A stretch of DNA of 64,000 nucleotides. Source: Cristatella mucedo. Its lineage: Eukaryota; Bryozoa; Phylactolaemata; Cristatellidae. The notes beneath the pieces are model-generated. The model was given only the letters and a program-made list of their open reading frames with translations, was not told the origin of the DNA and ran no database searches. Location: contig WPIO01000019.1 in NCBI GenBank assembly GCA_009760855.2, positions 3,547,501 through 3,611,500 of the forward strand, in the 5' to 3' direction. A program made the position numbers and the translations under genes. Below are positions 54,292-64,000 of the stretch, one piece after another (the stretch's first letter is position 1; every line of letters starts with the position of its first letter).

Positions 54292-57200
54292 CGTATGCCT
54301 CTGATTTTCTATCAAGAAGTAGTCGGTCCTGCAACATTCCAGATCCTGAGCCAGAACACTCTGATCCTTATCACCAACCACCAGTACATGCTCCTTTACT
54401 GTCTCAACTTTGTGTGGCAGAAAATTCATGGGTGAATATACTACAAACGTTTGCCAGTTTAGATGCATATTTAGCACTCTTCTTGAACTCACCCAGGGAT
54501 ACCAAGTGAGCTCATGTAACTAGAATTCCTACCTATCATCAGACGTTCACGACTCGACTAGCAAAAGAGGCAAATTGTGGCAAACAAAGGTTCGTCTCAC
54601 AGAGAAGGAATGAGTCCCAGCCACATCTACTGCTTGGTGACGAATTTCTCTGTTACTTAAGAAAAATGCGTGGGATGGGACACAGATCGCTATTTAGGCA
54701 AAACGTCAGGGTCAAGATCTTGTTTTTTGAGCAGTGATCGGATGATGGTGGGTAGATACAAATGACTGAGGTACTATCATGGGAGATATAAAAAATACCA
54801 ATATATAATAGTGACTCTAGGGAGGAGGCCACTTCAGAAAAGGAAACAGCACCCGAGGGAGGGAGGGAGGCAAACGCTATGTAGAGATTGGGATAATCCT
54901 TCCACTACGACTACCGATATGCAAGCACAGTCCTAAAGTAGTCTGAAATTGACTGCTGCTACATCGGGGGGGGGGGTGGGTGGGTGGGCGGAATAGTTCT
55001 TTGCAGGACGAATTTGAGGAATGAAGTTTTAAAATTTAGTCCGACAAAGGGAAAACAACGTTTTAGCCATGGCAGGCAAGTCTAGACAATAATGCTGACG
55101 TTTCTTTTACAATTCATACACGATGATGCTATTCTTATCCTGCCAACGACTGCGGCAGCTGACAAACGTCAAGTATCACATGGCATACTCATTCATGTTA
55201 GTGAAACAAAAGCCACATGAACTTTAGGTCTCATTGCCTCTTGCAAGTACAGATAGTTAAGTTGCAAACAGTGTTCTCGGTCATCTGCCACTGCCCGAGA
55301 AAGGGCGACCAGCGCAGGAAGCCGACTTTTCCAAATTGAAAGAGCTTCTTTGTTACATCTCAGTGCATTTCCTTACGATTGGGCAACCCACTGCCACGAC
55401 AGACTGAAGCAATTCCTTTCCAGCAGTCCCACGATGCAACTTCTTTGCATTCAACATTTTCTTGAATTCAGCTATGCTTTTCACCTGTTTCTTTATTGTG
55501 TGAGATATGGCTAGCTGTTGGCTCACGAGTACATATATTAGAAGTTTCTGGGTGGCTACGAAATTCGAGCGTTAGTCAGCAAGCAGTTTGCCTATTTTTT
55601 ACCTTGTGCCGGAGATGAAAGTGCAAGAAGGCTGGCAGTTCCAAGAGGCCTACCAATGGCCATAGCTGTACCAAGGCGTGAGTGGGGTGCAGAGCCCAAA
55701 AACTGGTGAACCATTGCAAATGATTCTTCGGCCGAATACAGGTAAGCTGCTCCTGCACTTTGTACGTCGTTTGGGGAGAATGAGCAGTCGGCCCTTGTCG
55801 AATATAAAAAATAAACACAACACTAGAGTAAAAAGTACCAATCACATACTATTGGCAGCAAATCAATCTAAATGCAGCTTCAGTCAAAGTATAAAAAGTT
55901 CTGCAGCAACGACACAAGCTATAGCAGTAGCAACAGCCACAGGAATCGACAGTAGCAGATACACAGGCAAACTTAACAGTACTGTAAAAAATAATACGTA
56001 CACGTCGCACAGCCTGTGATTGGGAGCACCGACAAGTAGGTATGCTCCGAGATCCACCATTTGAGTAGCATAAAGGGAGGCTCCATACCACTCATATGCC
56101 TGGGGAAAACGACAGAAAATGCAGCAATTTAGAATGGTCAAACATGCATGACGTTCCAAAACAGAAACGATAGACAGGTAAAAGGAGAGGTAAAAGCGAG
56201 GAAGAAAACGAAGGGTCGGGTCTCGATATTGTATTCCAAATGTCTTGCAAAGACTGGATGACATGTGATCTGATGCTAACCGATTTGGGCTGACCAATCT
56301 TTTGTGTGAATTCATTGACATTGATACTGTTAGGATGGAGATATCTTCCTCGCCCCTGCTTCTCTACTGTTCAACGTGTCTTCACACGTGGAAAGTTACA
56401 TTACGACACTACCCGACGTTCTGGATGAACTGTTCCTTAACTAAGCACACTGTCAGCCATTGCCCAGATGACCTATGGTTGACCACAGAAATTAAACTAG
56501 CTAGGTATACTAAGCACAAGCTTGAGAAAGCATACACAGGTCAGGACTGTCTGTCCATCGACTGGCACACAAGGACTACTGGAGATCACACCAATCTATC
56601 CCAGCGAAGGCCAAGTCAAACTTCTATAAAAGAACAGTCAAATAAAAGATGTAGAATAAAAAATGATGATGTTGACCACAAATCATCTCCTTAACTGCTC
56701 TCAGGTCAGCACCTTCCGTAGTGACATCTAGGCGATTGCTTTCCAAGTGTCGCTGTGAGCAAAATAAATACGATCAGAAAGTCAATGCCAAGGTAATATC
56801 CCTACTGAACTCTTCTTCCTCAGTAACATACTCACTGGGCTTCTCTCCCTCAATTTCTTGCATCATTTCAATGTCCTCATTCAAGCCTACCTATAGTGAC
56901 CTCTTCTTGTTCATCTCCAGTCTGTGGAGACTGCTTGTTTTGCTGGATGATCATTCGGGAGCATTTGATATTACTGATCACAAAGTCCTTATCAAGCGCC
57001 TCTCATTTCGACTGTACATCACAGGCACTACACTGCTAATGTTTAGGTCCTATCAAATGCATTATTATTATTATTATCTCAGTGGGAGACTCCAGAGCAT
57101 TGATGTCATCGGGCAGGAGTCATCCGAGGAGCCTCTATAGTATGGTGTACCCAAGGGCTCTGTGCTGGGTCCACTTTTTTTTCACAATTTATACTCCCTT

Positions 57201-60200
57201 TGCCGACGTAATCGCCAAGCACTGTCTATACTTTAACTTCTATGCTGATTACACGTAGCTGTACCTGTGCTTTGATCTCACTCAGCCTTCCAGCACGTCG
57301 AACTCTCCCTTGCTGCATGTATAGCTGACACCCACACCTAGATTGCAGCAACCTTTATCAAATTGAATGACACTAAAACCAACATACTTGCGGTTTTGTT
57401 TATGCGTACCCCAGCCTACGACGGTGCCGCGCCTAAATGTGTTCTGCAAGTACTAGGCTGGGTGGCCCTCCGGACCACTGACTAGCCAATCGGGGCGCAG
57501 CTAGGCGTTAGCAACAACGCTAGCGAATCTGAGCGCAGCGTTTCGGTACCTCAGACGAGAGAAGCAGACGAACGTCTGCATGAGGGCAGTGGCGCTTCCG
57601 CCGGCTCGTTTCGTAGCCGAATAACTGGTGTTGCTCGTCGGCTGGTGTTTTGTGCAGTGCGCGACGGCAACCAAACTACATTACTAGTAATGGGATACCA
57701 GGTGTGATTTGGATATTGGAAAGCTCAACACTCACAATCGGCTCGGCCAGTTTATCTCCTGTGGCATCTGCATAAAATCCGGGTTTCCTGTTCCAAAGTT
57801 ACATATAACTACCACATTAGCTCCACAGTAAAATCTACCTACTTTTAGCTACGTGATATTGCAAAAATTTGGCATTGCTTAGACAGAGATACCAAATCCA
57901 CGTCGGTTCATGTATTTGTGACATCCAGTCTAGACTCCCATAACTCAGTACTTGCATGCCTTCAGGCCTGCACAGTATGGCACTTAGTGCAAAACTCTGC
58001 TGCTACTCTTGTCTATCGTGAACGTCGCAATAACCACACTAAGCCACTTCCCACCGACCTGCACAGGCTCCCCATAAAACAGCATATTTAATTTGAAGTT
58101 GTGTCACTCATTGTTTCGTCCCTTCATTCTATTCCTCAGGACTATCTATCCAAACTACTTCCCAATCCGGCTAAGCACCGTAAACCCACTCTTCCGACTA
58201 AAATCGGTTAGCTGTACATAGGATTAACCTCAAGTCCTTTGTAGACCATACCTTTAGTTTGTATCTCCGTCTGTAACTTCACAAAGCCATAAAGACTATA
58301 TGGGTGTTATGCAGGCAGGAGAGTTTTGTATAACGGACTCACAGCCTAAGCGGCTTTCGGTACGCATTCGGTAGCCAACAGACGTCATGATCCCAAAGCC
58401 TGGAATTCACTCCATAGGGACGTCACGACATCATCTGAGTTGACGACATTTAAAAAGAATCTAAACGCATCTGTTCTTCACAGCATTTGCTGAATCCGTG
58501 TGAATTATTCTTTGTGTGCTCATTCGTGCTAATACTGTGCATGTTATCATTACCATACTGTCATGCTTCGTTTATAGCAAATGCAAATTTCCTAGAAGAG
58601 ATTGAGTTCTCTGTTGAAGGCACTACAAAAACGCCCTGTTATCATTATTATATTATTATTCAAGCCATGTGCTACGTTTTTATCGACTAAAGAGCACAGA
58701 AGAATTTGAAATAAATTCTTCAAAGCGACGAACCTTTTCCTGCGGCTTTGATTACATCGACTGGTTTGCAGATAAGGCGATTAACAATTTTGCATGAGAC
58801 TGCAGCGTTCCAAGGCTTAAATAGCAAAGCTACAATTTAGGAGTGTCACATTTTTGCCGGTCCCATTAGCAAGAAATTAGGTCTCATTTCTAAGTACAAA
58901 ATCTTAAAACTGAACACCCAACACTAGAAGAGCTACACGCCTCGTCTAAGCTCATGAAGAAATCCTCGATGCAGTAAACTTGCCTAGCATATGGGCAGCA
59001 CGACTGAAATCACTGCAATAGCTAAGAAGGACTTATGTTCTTCAAGTTTCGCATGCATGCACAGAGAAAGTATTTCTTCAGATCGCCTGGGGCTTAGCTT
59101 TTTTTGGGAGCGTAATCGAAGCCGACATTTCTCGACGCATTGCTTGGAGAGTTTTGGTGAAACGATTATTTTTACTCTGCAGCATGTCCGATTCACTTAG
59201 AAGCAGTTCGTTAAAAGCATTTCGAAGTTTCCAGTAGTTCAAGTCAGTAACAAGATCGTAAAGGTTAGAGCGCAGAGTTCAGGCCACCAAGCTCTACATC
59301 TCGAAGTAATCGCAATAAGTCGGCCAAGTTAATAGGATTCCACGATTTCCCACTTCTTTGATACAAATCCAAATGCCAGTCATGTCTTTGAAACATCAGT
59401 CCCTCGATATGACCGGTGGTGCCATGTATCGAGCATGCAGCGTTGAAATTTCCGGCCCTTGAATGTAGCAGGCGATCGAGCAGCTCATGCGTTTTTAGGC
59501 ATAGTTGCATGTTCCATTACTACGGATAACATTTCCAGAAAATTCTTGAATACTTCGTTCTTCTAGTGCAAGCATTTTTTCCGGGAAATATTCTTAAACT
59601 ATATAATTTCCCTTCTGAGCAGACACTACTGAGCTACTTCAAATCTAATCTCATCGCTACCTTGCAGTTTTTATAAAAAGGCGTTACCAGCTGATTGAAC
59701 TATGTCTGGTGTAGAATTGCATCTCTCCAATATCTTTGTTCCTAAAGTATTGATTCGAGCAACATATGTAATCAAACATGATTACACGTGGCAAAAAGAA
59801 AGTAAACAATATTACGGATGCATGCATTATTCATCGACACACACTTCTTGAACAATTTTATCTTGGCTTATGAAAACCAGGGTCAGAGTAAAGAAAGTTC
59901 TAGTTCCCATGCAACATTTGAGTAATTAGACTGCAAAAACGCTCTTTGAAGTATGATTTTTATAAATAAAATACATGCATAAGTGCACACACACTTGCAC
60001 AAGCATGATTGCATGCGAGTTGTTATTTCTGCTATTGAGAAAGCAGAAAACCGAGTTTATGCATTTTCTAAACTCACCTGCTTACCGTAGCTCATCCAGT
60101 CTGCACTATCTTGGTTAACGATGACGCCTGCAAGTAAAATTGCAGTTCAGTGACTCCAGGACACTGACGAACAAAAGCTGAATTGCATGCAGGGCCTATT

Positions 60201-63200
60201 TTTTAAACTGAACAAAAGGACATCAGCTTCTCGAAAGGATGCATGATGCACACAGAAGTCGAGGCCAGTTTTCTGCCATTCCAAGCAGAACATTATCGTA
60301 TACATCTTACTTTACTTAGGATCTTAAGGAGGCTGGGCATAACAAGTCAGCTCCGTGTCCAAGGAATAGTTCGTATGCAGATCATTAAATTGAATAAAAA
60401 CCAGATTTTTCAACTCTTATGTAAGCTTTAAAGAATGCTGAACTGCAACTAATCATCTTTAGCAGCCGGCACAAGTCCTTCAGAAAAAAGGAACAATACA
60501 AACAGCTTCCTCGCTCCAACTGATGACACTTCAAAATATTTGCCGTTTCGTTCGTAACTCCGTAAGGCCCCAAAAAATAAGCAGCTGGGGAGTATTTTCA
60601 GCCTGATAGTAAGAGGCAAAGCCAGATTAGGAAGGCCAAAAAAGTAAGCAGCGCCAAAAGTAGCAGCGAAAGATAGCTGGAGAGGAGACATATGAGTCGG
60701 GAGCAGCACGAGCAAACAGCTCCGCTGGCTGCGTGCATACCGGACTTCCACGATGCTCCGCTAAAGAATACGGTAACGAGGCCGCTCTGCATGCCTGCCG
60801 GTCCGGGCGCGTGAGGTGAGCCAACGACTAGATCAGCGCAGCCGTCGCCGTCGAGGTCGCTGCCGGCAAGGGTGCTGCCGAAGTTGCAATATTCCAGCTG
60901 TAACGAGCACCGGCGACATTGTGGCGATCTGGCACAGCAGGAGCTCGACCGTGGTCGTTCAAGCACAACCGCAAAGGCAAGGTAGCCCTGGATCAGAAAA
61001 GTGGCACTGGCCGAGGCATTACATTGCACCGGGCTATGCATTGACACACGATGCCTAGATGCATAGAAGGGGTCACCGCTCGCAGCAGCAACAGTAGCAG
61101 CAGCAGCAGCAGCAGCGCCACCATTTACCGAGCAGCGTATGATGACGTCAGGTTCTGGAATCAGAGGCAGTCCTCTACGGCCAAAGAAAACGCTCACCAT
61201 TCCCTGCAATTAAATGCAACGTAGCTATGCAGATTGTTGAATGCAAGCAGTCCTAGATGTGCCAACAGATTATAGAGCTCTGATCGAGTAGGCGAGACGC
61301 GCAGGGGCAGCTAGATTGCGGTGGAGCACGTGGCGCGGATGCGCAGGAGCCTGCTAAGCAGTAACCCACGTTCTATACACGTACATGACGGTCAAGGCTA
61401 GCAGGGTCGAAGTCAAATGCTAAGAGCATTCAAATAGGTAGTGCATTTAACTCCCAATTGGTAGAGCATGGTCGGCATTAAAAAGGCTGCAGGCCTTTGC
61501 CCACAGTCACACAGATGGCCAGAATTTTTTGCGTTCGTTCCGTCCAAGTTTAGAAAATTGCGGCATAGTCTTGACTGAAGAACCAACACATGATCGAGAC
61601 AAAGTAAATAAAACTTCCTGAGCCTAAACATGCATGTTTATGCTCTTCTAAGACAAATCGGATTATCAGACCTGATGGTGGAGCAGGACAGCCTGCTGAA
61701 TGCAACTAGTCTATAGCAGTTCTAAAGTATTCAGAACAAATTACACAACATTCGGAGCAAAAATGCAAAGATCACATCCTATTGTGTGCCGTAATGCAAT
61801 AACGCGACTTCTGCAGACGAAACGCACGGTATAGGTAAGATTAGCCGAGCCAACGGTTGGCGCGCTGACGGCTAGGTCGGCGATTCCATCAGCATTCAGG
61901 TCAACCACAGCCAAAGCAGATCCGAAGCGTCCAGCCTAAAACCAGATGGGCGTGATGTGTGCTATGTTCCATCGGAAGACCAGCAGGGTAAATAAGTAGA
62001 TGCATAAATTGAGCAGCTGGATGCAAGTGCAAAACGATGTTATAGTAGCACCTCGTAAGCGGGCCCAAACAGGATCACGTCAGATATCGATGCCATAGTT
62101 CTGCTGGAGCCAAATTTGTCGGCTTCGGAGGTTACATCTAAAAGCAAACAGAAGTATGCTTCGAAATAACTTACTAAAAAGCTGAAAGTGCATCAGGGCA
62201 CGAAGCAGCAGATGGCTTCAACCTCATCACACAAAACTTCAAAAAAATCATGCGAAGAAGACACGAAGGCATCACTTGTGAGCACCATGCACGCATTAAA
62301 GCACACGGGGCTGAGTGAAAAAATTAATGCAAACAGAAGGCAAGCCACACTTAGCACTGTCATACTGTAGATATTGTATGTGATGTGGACTGCTCCCTGT
62401 TCAGGGTTGCCCGGCTGACCATAGCCCGGTGCCGAAGCAACAAGATCATCGTCACCGTCACCATTCAGATCATATGCGAGAAGACTTCTGCAATTGTAAT
62501 AACATTAAAAATGTCACTTGAATGGACAATACCATTGAATTTCAAGCTGATACCACATGTGCACGTATGCTTGACAGTCAGAATTGGGTCACTTGAATAC
62601 TGAAGACGAGGCCAAAGCAACTCATACCTAGCAGGGCCAAGAAGGTGCTACAGACTTATAGCACACAGCCTACCATTACAGACATGTGGCGATATAATTT
62701 GCAGTTAAAATTAAGAGCGGCTGATTTTCCACTTTCACTTATATACACTAGCAGCAGAACAGCCTTAGCGCATTTAATCCGCAACTTGCAACAGGCAAAA
62801 GAGAGGATTCCCTGCTGCAAGGCTCCAACCCGCTACATACGTCGTTAAGTAGTTAACTGCCATCAAATCGATACAGGCCTCACACACTGACGGCTCTCTC
62901 CTTGCTAAATGCTATGGTAACCTCCCATGTTTTACATTCACTTGTAGTTTGACCAAATGCTCTCTAAGCTTTGTCCGTCTATTTGAAGCAGTTCTGAATA
63001 TGGCGCCACAACCATAGGTGGTGGTAATCTGGTTCAGATAATATGTGCAAGTAGAGGTTGAAGCAAAAATCATGTGTATGCAGCCTTGTACACAGCTCTT
63101 AATATGATTGCAAGTCCACCAGAGTCATGTTGAGTTTTGTGGTTGCTACTCCTGGAACTTAATGAAACTCTGGAGTCTGAAACCAAGCATACAGTCGATT

Positions 63201-63581
63201 CGGCCAGCTCCCACGTGCACAGTAATAGATATTCTAGATGTTCTTTATGGCTGGCGAACACACTATTTTACCAAAGAGATAACTCGGGTATCTATCATAA
63301 ACGCAAAGGTTAAACCAAAGAATGGAAGTAAAAAACAACTATAACAAGAAAGCCAAGACGAAAGAAAGAATAGATCTCTCTTTTAAGGCTGCACACAGTC
63401 TGCATATACCAGTGGACCACGTCGATGGCACCTACTCGCCGAGGCGTGCGTATGGCACAGTCAAGTCGAGAGTCACATCGGGGTACACGGTGCTTGCAGC
63501 GCGTGGTTGATTATCATCAGCAAGCCGTCCGCTGCTGCCGGCCTCTGCTGATGCATTGCCGCCTTGCTCTCTGGTCAGCAC
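49864..63581 (-). CDS. GPLD1: GPLD1-like FG-GAP propeller protein (5' open)
   Basis: Exons in transcript order: 63581-63436, 62487-62366, 62137-62052, 61935-61828, 61203-60741, 60127-60078, 56099-56002, 55793-55603, 53272-53115, 50691-50604, 49967-49864 (TAA). All GT-AG, phases close, 1614 nt (537 aa visible). The order of repeats follows phosphatidylinositol-glycan-specific phospholipase [101 protein letters not shown]. The DxDGDG-type loops are the Ca-binding turns of FG-GAP blades. Known role of GPLD1: secreted enzyme cleaving GPI anchors, with the zinc-dependent catalytic domain N-terminal to the propeller. That domain is not in the window. The 154-codon exon contains an Ala run ([14 protein letters not shown]). 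The protein ends early in a Cys-rich tail ([17 protein letters not shown]) where vertebrate GPLD1 continues with another blade. Confidence 0.88.
51971..52148. repeat. Two adjacent (TA)n palindromes
   Basis: First, AGCG-(AT)n-CGCT at 51971-52036. Second, CTTAGGGTGCTAATCC-(AT)n-GGATTAGCACCCTAAG at 52035-52148, with perfect non-repeat arms of 16 bp. The right arm is the end of a family 1 SINE tail; the left arm is its inverted copy. It lies in the GPLD1-like intron between 50691 and 53115. Confidence 0.92.
52128..52250 (-). mobile_element. SINE family 1, diverged
   Basis: Complement: TTGGTTTTGCCAAGGGGTAA, the B-box region GTGGGCTCAAGCCC, then the tail AAAGCGCCTGGATAGAAATT...TTAGGGTGCTAATCC, merging with the (TA)n palindrome. 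Confidence 0.65.
53437..54155 (-). mobile_element. LINE-A copy, 3' end
   Basis: Reverse-strand copy starting at the terminus (TATCTCCGTCTGTAACTCCA at about 53440-53460). It runs through the C-terminal coding part (53750-53977, frame with [20 protein letters not shown]) to about 54150. It contains a 42-bp tandem duplication (53582-53623 and 53624-53665). It sits in a GPLD1-like intron in sense orientation with the gene. Confidence 0.85.
54236..54284 (+). repeat. (TA)n microsatellite
   Basis: About 24 TA units directly after a fragment of the LINE-B/SINE tail (TGTACTTGATAAAGCACCCT), again a simple repeat at a retroelement end. Confidence 0.95.
54960..54990 (+). repeat. G-rich simple repeat
   Basis: Run of G followed by GGGTGGGTGGGTGGGCGG, at about 54967-54990, in a GPLD1-like intron. 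The four G tracts could fold as a G-quadruplex on the + strand. Confidence 0.7.
57480..57560. promoter_or_regulatory. CCAAT-type repeat block, second copy
   Basis: TAGCCAATCGGGGCGCAGC and, 36 bp on, TAGCGAATCTGAGCGCAGCG. The pair is similar in reverse to 20490-20610. It is part of a GC-rich insertion in a LINE-B copy, so it may belong to an unnamed mobile element. Confidence 0.35.
58258..58388 (-). mobile_element. LINE-A 3' end nested in LINE-B
   Basis: Starts at GTATCTCCGTCTGTAACTTC and continues to ATTCGGTAGCCAACAGACGT, the last 130 bp of LINE-A in complement. LINE-B sequence resumes on both sides, so LINE-A inserted later. Confidence 0.75.
59265..59510 (-). other. Unexplained intronic ORF
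   Basis: An 81-codon reverse-strand frame in the same large GPLD1-like intron, with a non-repetitive, protein-like composition ([54 protein letters not shown]). No motif is recognised and no splice sites fit the GPLD1 frame. It could be the remnant of a mobile-element protein. Confidence 0.3.
61085..61130. repeat. Coding GCA/GCT triplet repeat
   Basis: On the + strand, CAGCAGCAACAGTAGCAGCA-type triplets inside the long GPLD1-like exon, read on the - strand as a run of Ala. Triplet runs like this vary in length without breaking the frame. Confidence 0.85.
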
Positions 63582-63617
63582 CTGGAGATCAATTGGTTAC
63601 GAGGCTAGCAAGGACAC

Positions 63618-63770
63618 TTAGAAAGACTGCTTATCCGATGGACAGTTTGAGTGCCGAGATGGTTTTGGCGTGGCGGAGCACCACGGAAGCAGCACGAGCA
63701 GAAGCAACAGCATTGGCAGCAGACCGTATAAGCTGCGGCCTGCTGCCGCCGCCATTACAGGCAAACCCAT
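63618..63770 (-). CDS. Possible signal-peptide ORF upstream of GPLD1-like
   Basis: In complement, ATG at 63770 or 63755 opens a 45-50 codon frame that looks like a classic secretion signal: a short start, a long hydrophobic core (LLPMLLLLLVLLPW) and a small-residue end (CSA), then a polar segment with Cys. It stops at TAA 63618-63620, 36 bp before the first supported GPLD1-like exon. I found no clean phase-0 donor that would join it to that exon, so the link is unproven. If joined, the protein would be a secreted propeller without the phospholipase domain. Confidence 0.35.
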   Translation of the reverse strand: MGLPVMAAAAGRSLYGLLPMLLLLLVLLPWCSATPKPSRHSNCPSDKQSF

Positions 63771-63779
63771 TTAGCAGCG

Positions 63780-64000
63780 CAGCAGGCGGTATACACTGCC
63801 TACTAGACTGTCAAGGTCATGCGAGGCACTGCCGTGCTCCTCTCTTTATCCATCATGCGCACAGTTCGAGACCTCAGACCGAGCTGATATGCCCGTCTTC
63901 TGAGCCTCTCAAAGGTCCCATCCGGCACCACGGGCAGGCGTATTTTTGTTAAGGCCACACAGCTGCTTCACCTGCATCGTCACGAGATCTCTCAAGAGTG
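63780..64000. other. Right edge, nothing assigned
   Basis: On the - strand this would hold further 5' exons or the promoter of the GPLD1-like gene. I see no segment matching the GPLD1 catalytic domain. A forward ORF at 63425-63952 is a shadow of the exon and its flank. Confidence 0.35.

Larger units (their letters stand above)
56720..58660 (+). mobile_element. LINE-B copy with nested insertions
   Basis: Forward copy of LINE-B. The RT core is near 56930-57240 (GGATGATCATTCGGGAGCAT, then GTGTACCCAAGGGCTCTGTG, TTCTATGCTGATTACACG), the later coding part at 57.7-58.2 kb, and the 3' untranslated part and hairpin tail end at about 58655 in ATTATTATT. It is interrupted by a GC-rich block (about 57.42-57.70 kb) and by a reverse LINE-A 3' end (58258-58388). 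It is antisense in the 3.9-kb GPLD1-like intron between 56099 and 60078. Confidence 0.7.

Noticed and set aside
49864-63581. Integrin alpha subunit
   Set aside because: FG-GAP repeats fit both families, but the specific blocks ([36 protein letters not shown] with SPHAPGP) and their order match GPLD1. There is also no transmembrane segment or cytoplasmic tail at the C terminus.
63425-63952. 175-codon forward ORF at the right edge
   Set aside because: It is the antisense shadow of the GPLD1-like exon 63436-63581 and its flank. The reverse strand gives the family match and correct splice sites.

Overview
This is a piece of a nuclear eukaryotic genome, almost certainly from an animal and probably an aquatic invertebrate; I cannot name the species. 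The evidence is three protein-coding genes split by ordinary GT-AG introns (some over 4 kb), several LINE and SINE families, hAT- and Tigger-type DNA elements, and many long microsatellites. There are no bacterial operons, CRISPR arrays or rRNA genes. All exon models below were joined by hand. Splice phases close exactly across every junction given, which is the main support for them.

Layout. 1-8.07 kb: no gene; decayed copies of one LINE family (here 'LINE-B'). 8.07-16.24 kb, + strand: an 11-exon gene for a BFR1-like coiled-coil protein (622 aa in the model), with its poly(A) signal at 16.57 kb. 16.6-24.2 kb: intergenic repeats, including a 117-bp-arm palindrome and a short non-autonomous hAT element of the SPIN type. 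24.27-41.84 kb, + strand: an AUP1-like gene (acyltransferase-like domain, CUE domain, C-terminal UBE2G2-binding-type helix; first exon not settled). One of its introns holds a LINE ('LINE-A') with an uninterrupted 672-codon reverse transcriptase ORF. 41.84-49.86 kb: the gap between convergent genes, with a two-fold hairpin just after the AUP1 stop, a Tigger-like MITE, a back-to-back poly(A) signal pair and a broken transposon-type ORF. 49.86-63.58 kb, - strand: a GPLD1-like gene (FG-GAP beta-propeller), open at its 5' end. A possible signal-peptide ORF lies just upstream, and no phospholipase catalytic domain is visible inside the window.

The three genes do not form a pathway in any obvious way. 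BFR1-like proteins bind mRNPs at the ER, AUP1 works in ER-associated degradation and lipid droplets, and GPLD1 is a secreted GPI-anchor-cleaving enzyme; the membrane/secretory theme is probably chance. The most notable observations are the loss of the catalytic His of the AUP1 HX4D motif, the GPLD1 propeller with a short Cys-rich end and no visible catalytic half, the SPIN-type element (a family known for horizontal transfer), the competing hairpins after AUP1, and SINEs that share a 3' hairpin tail with LINE-B.
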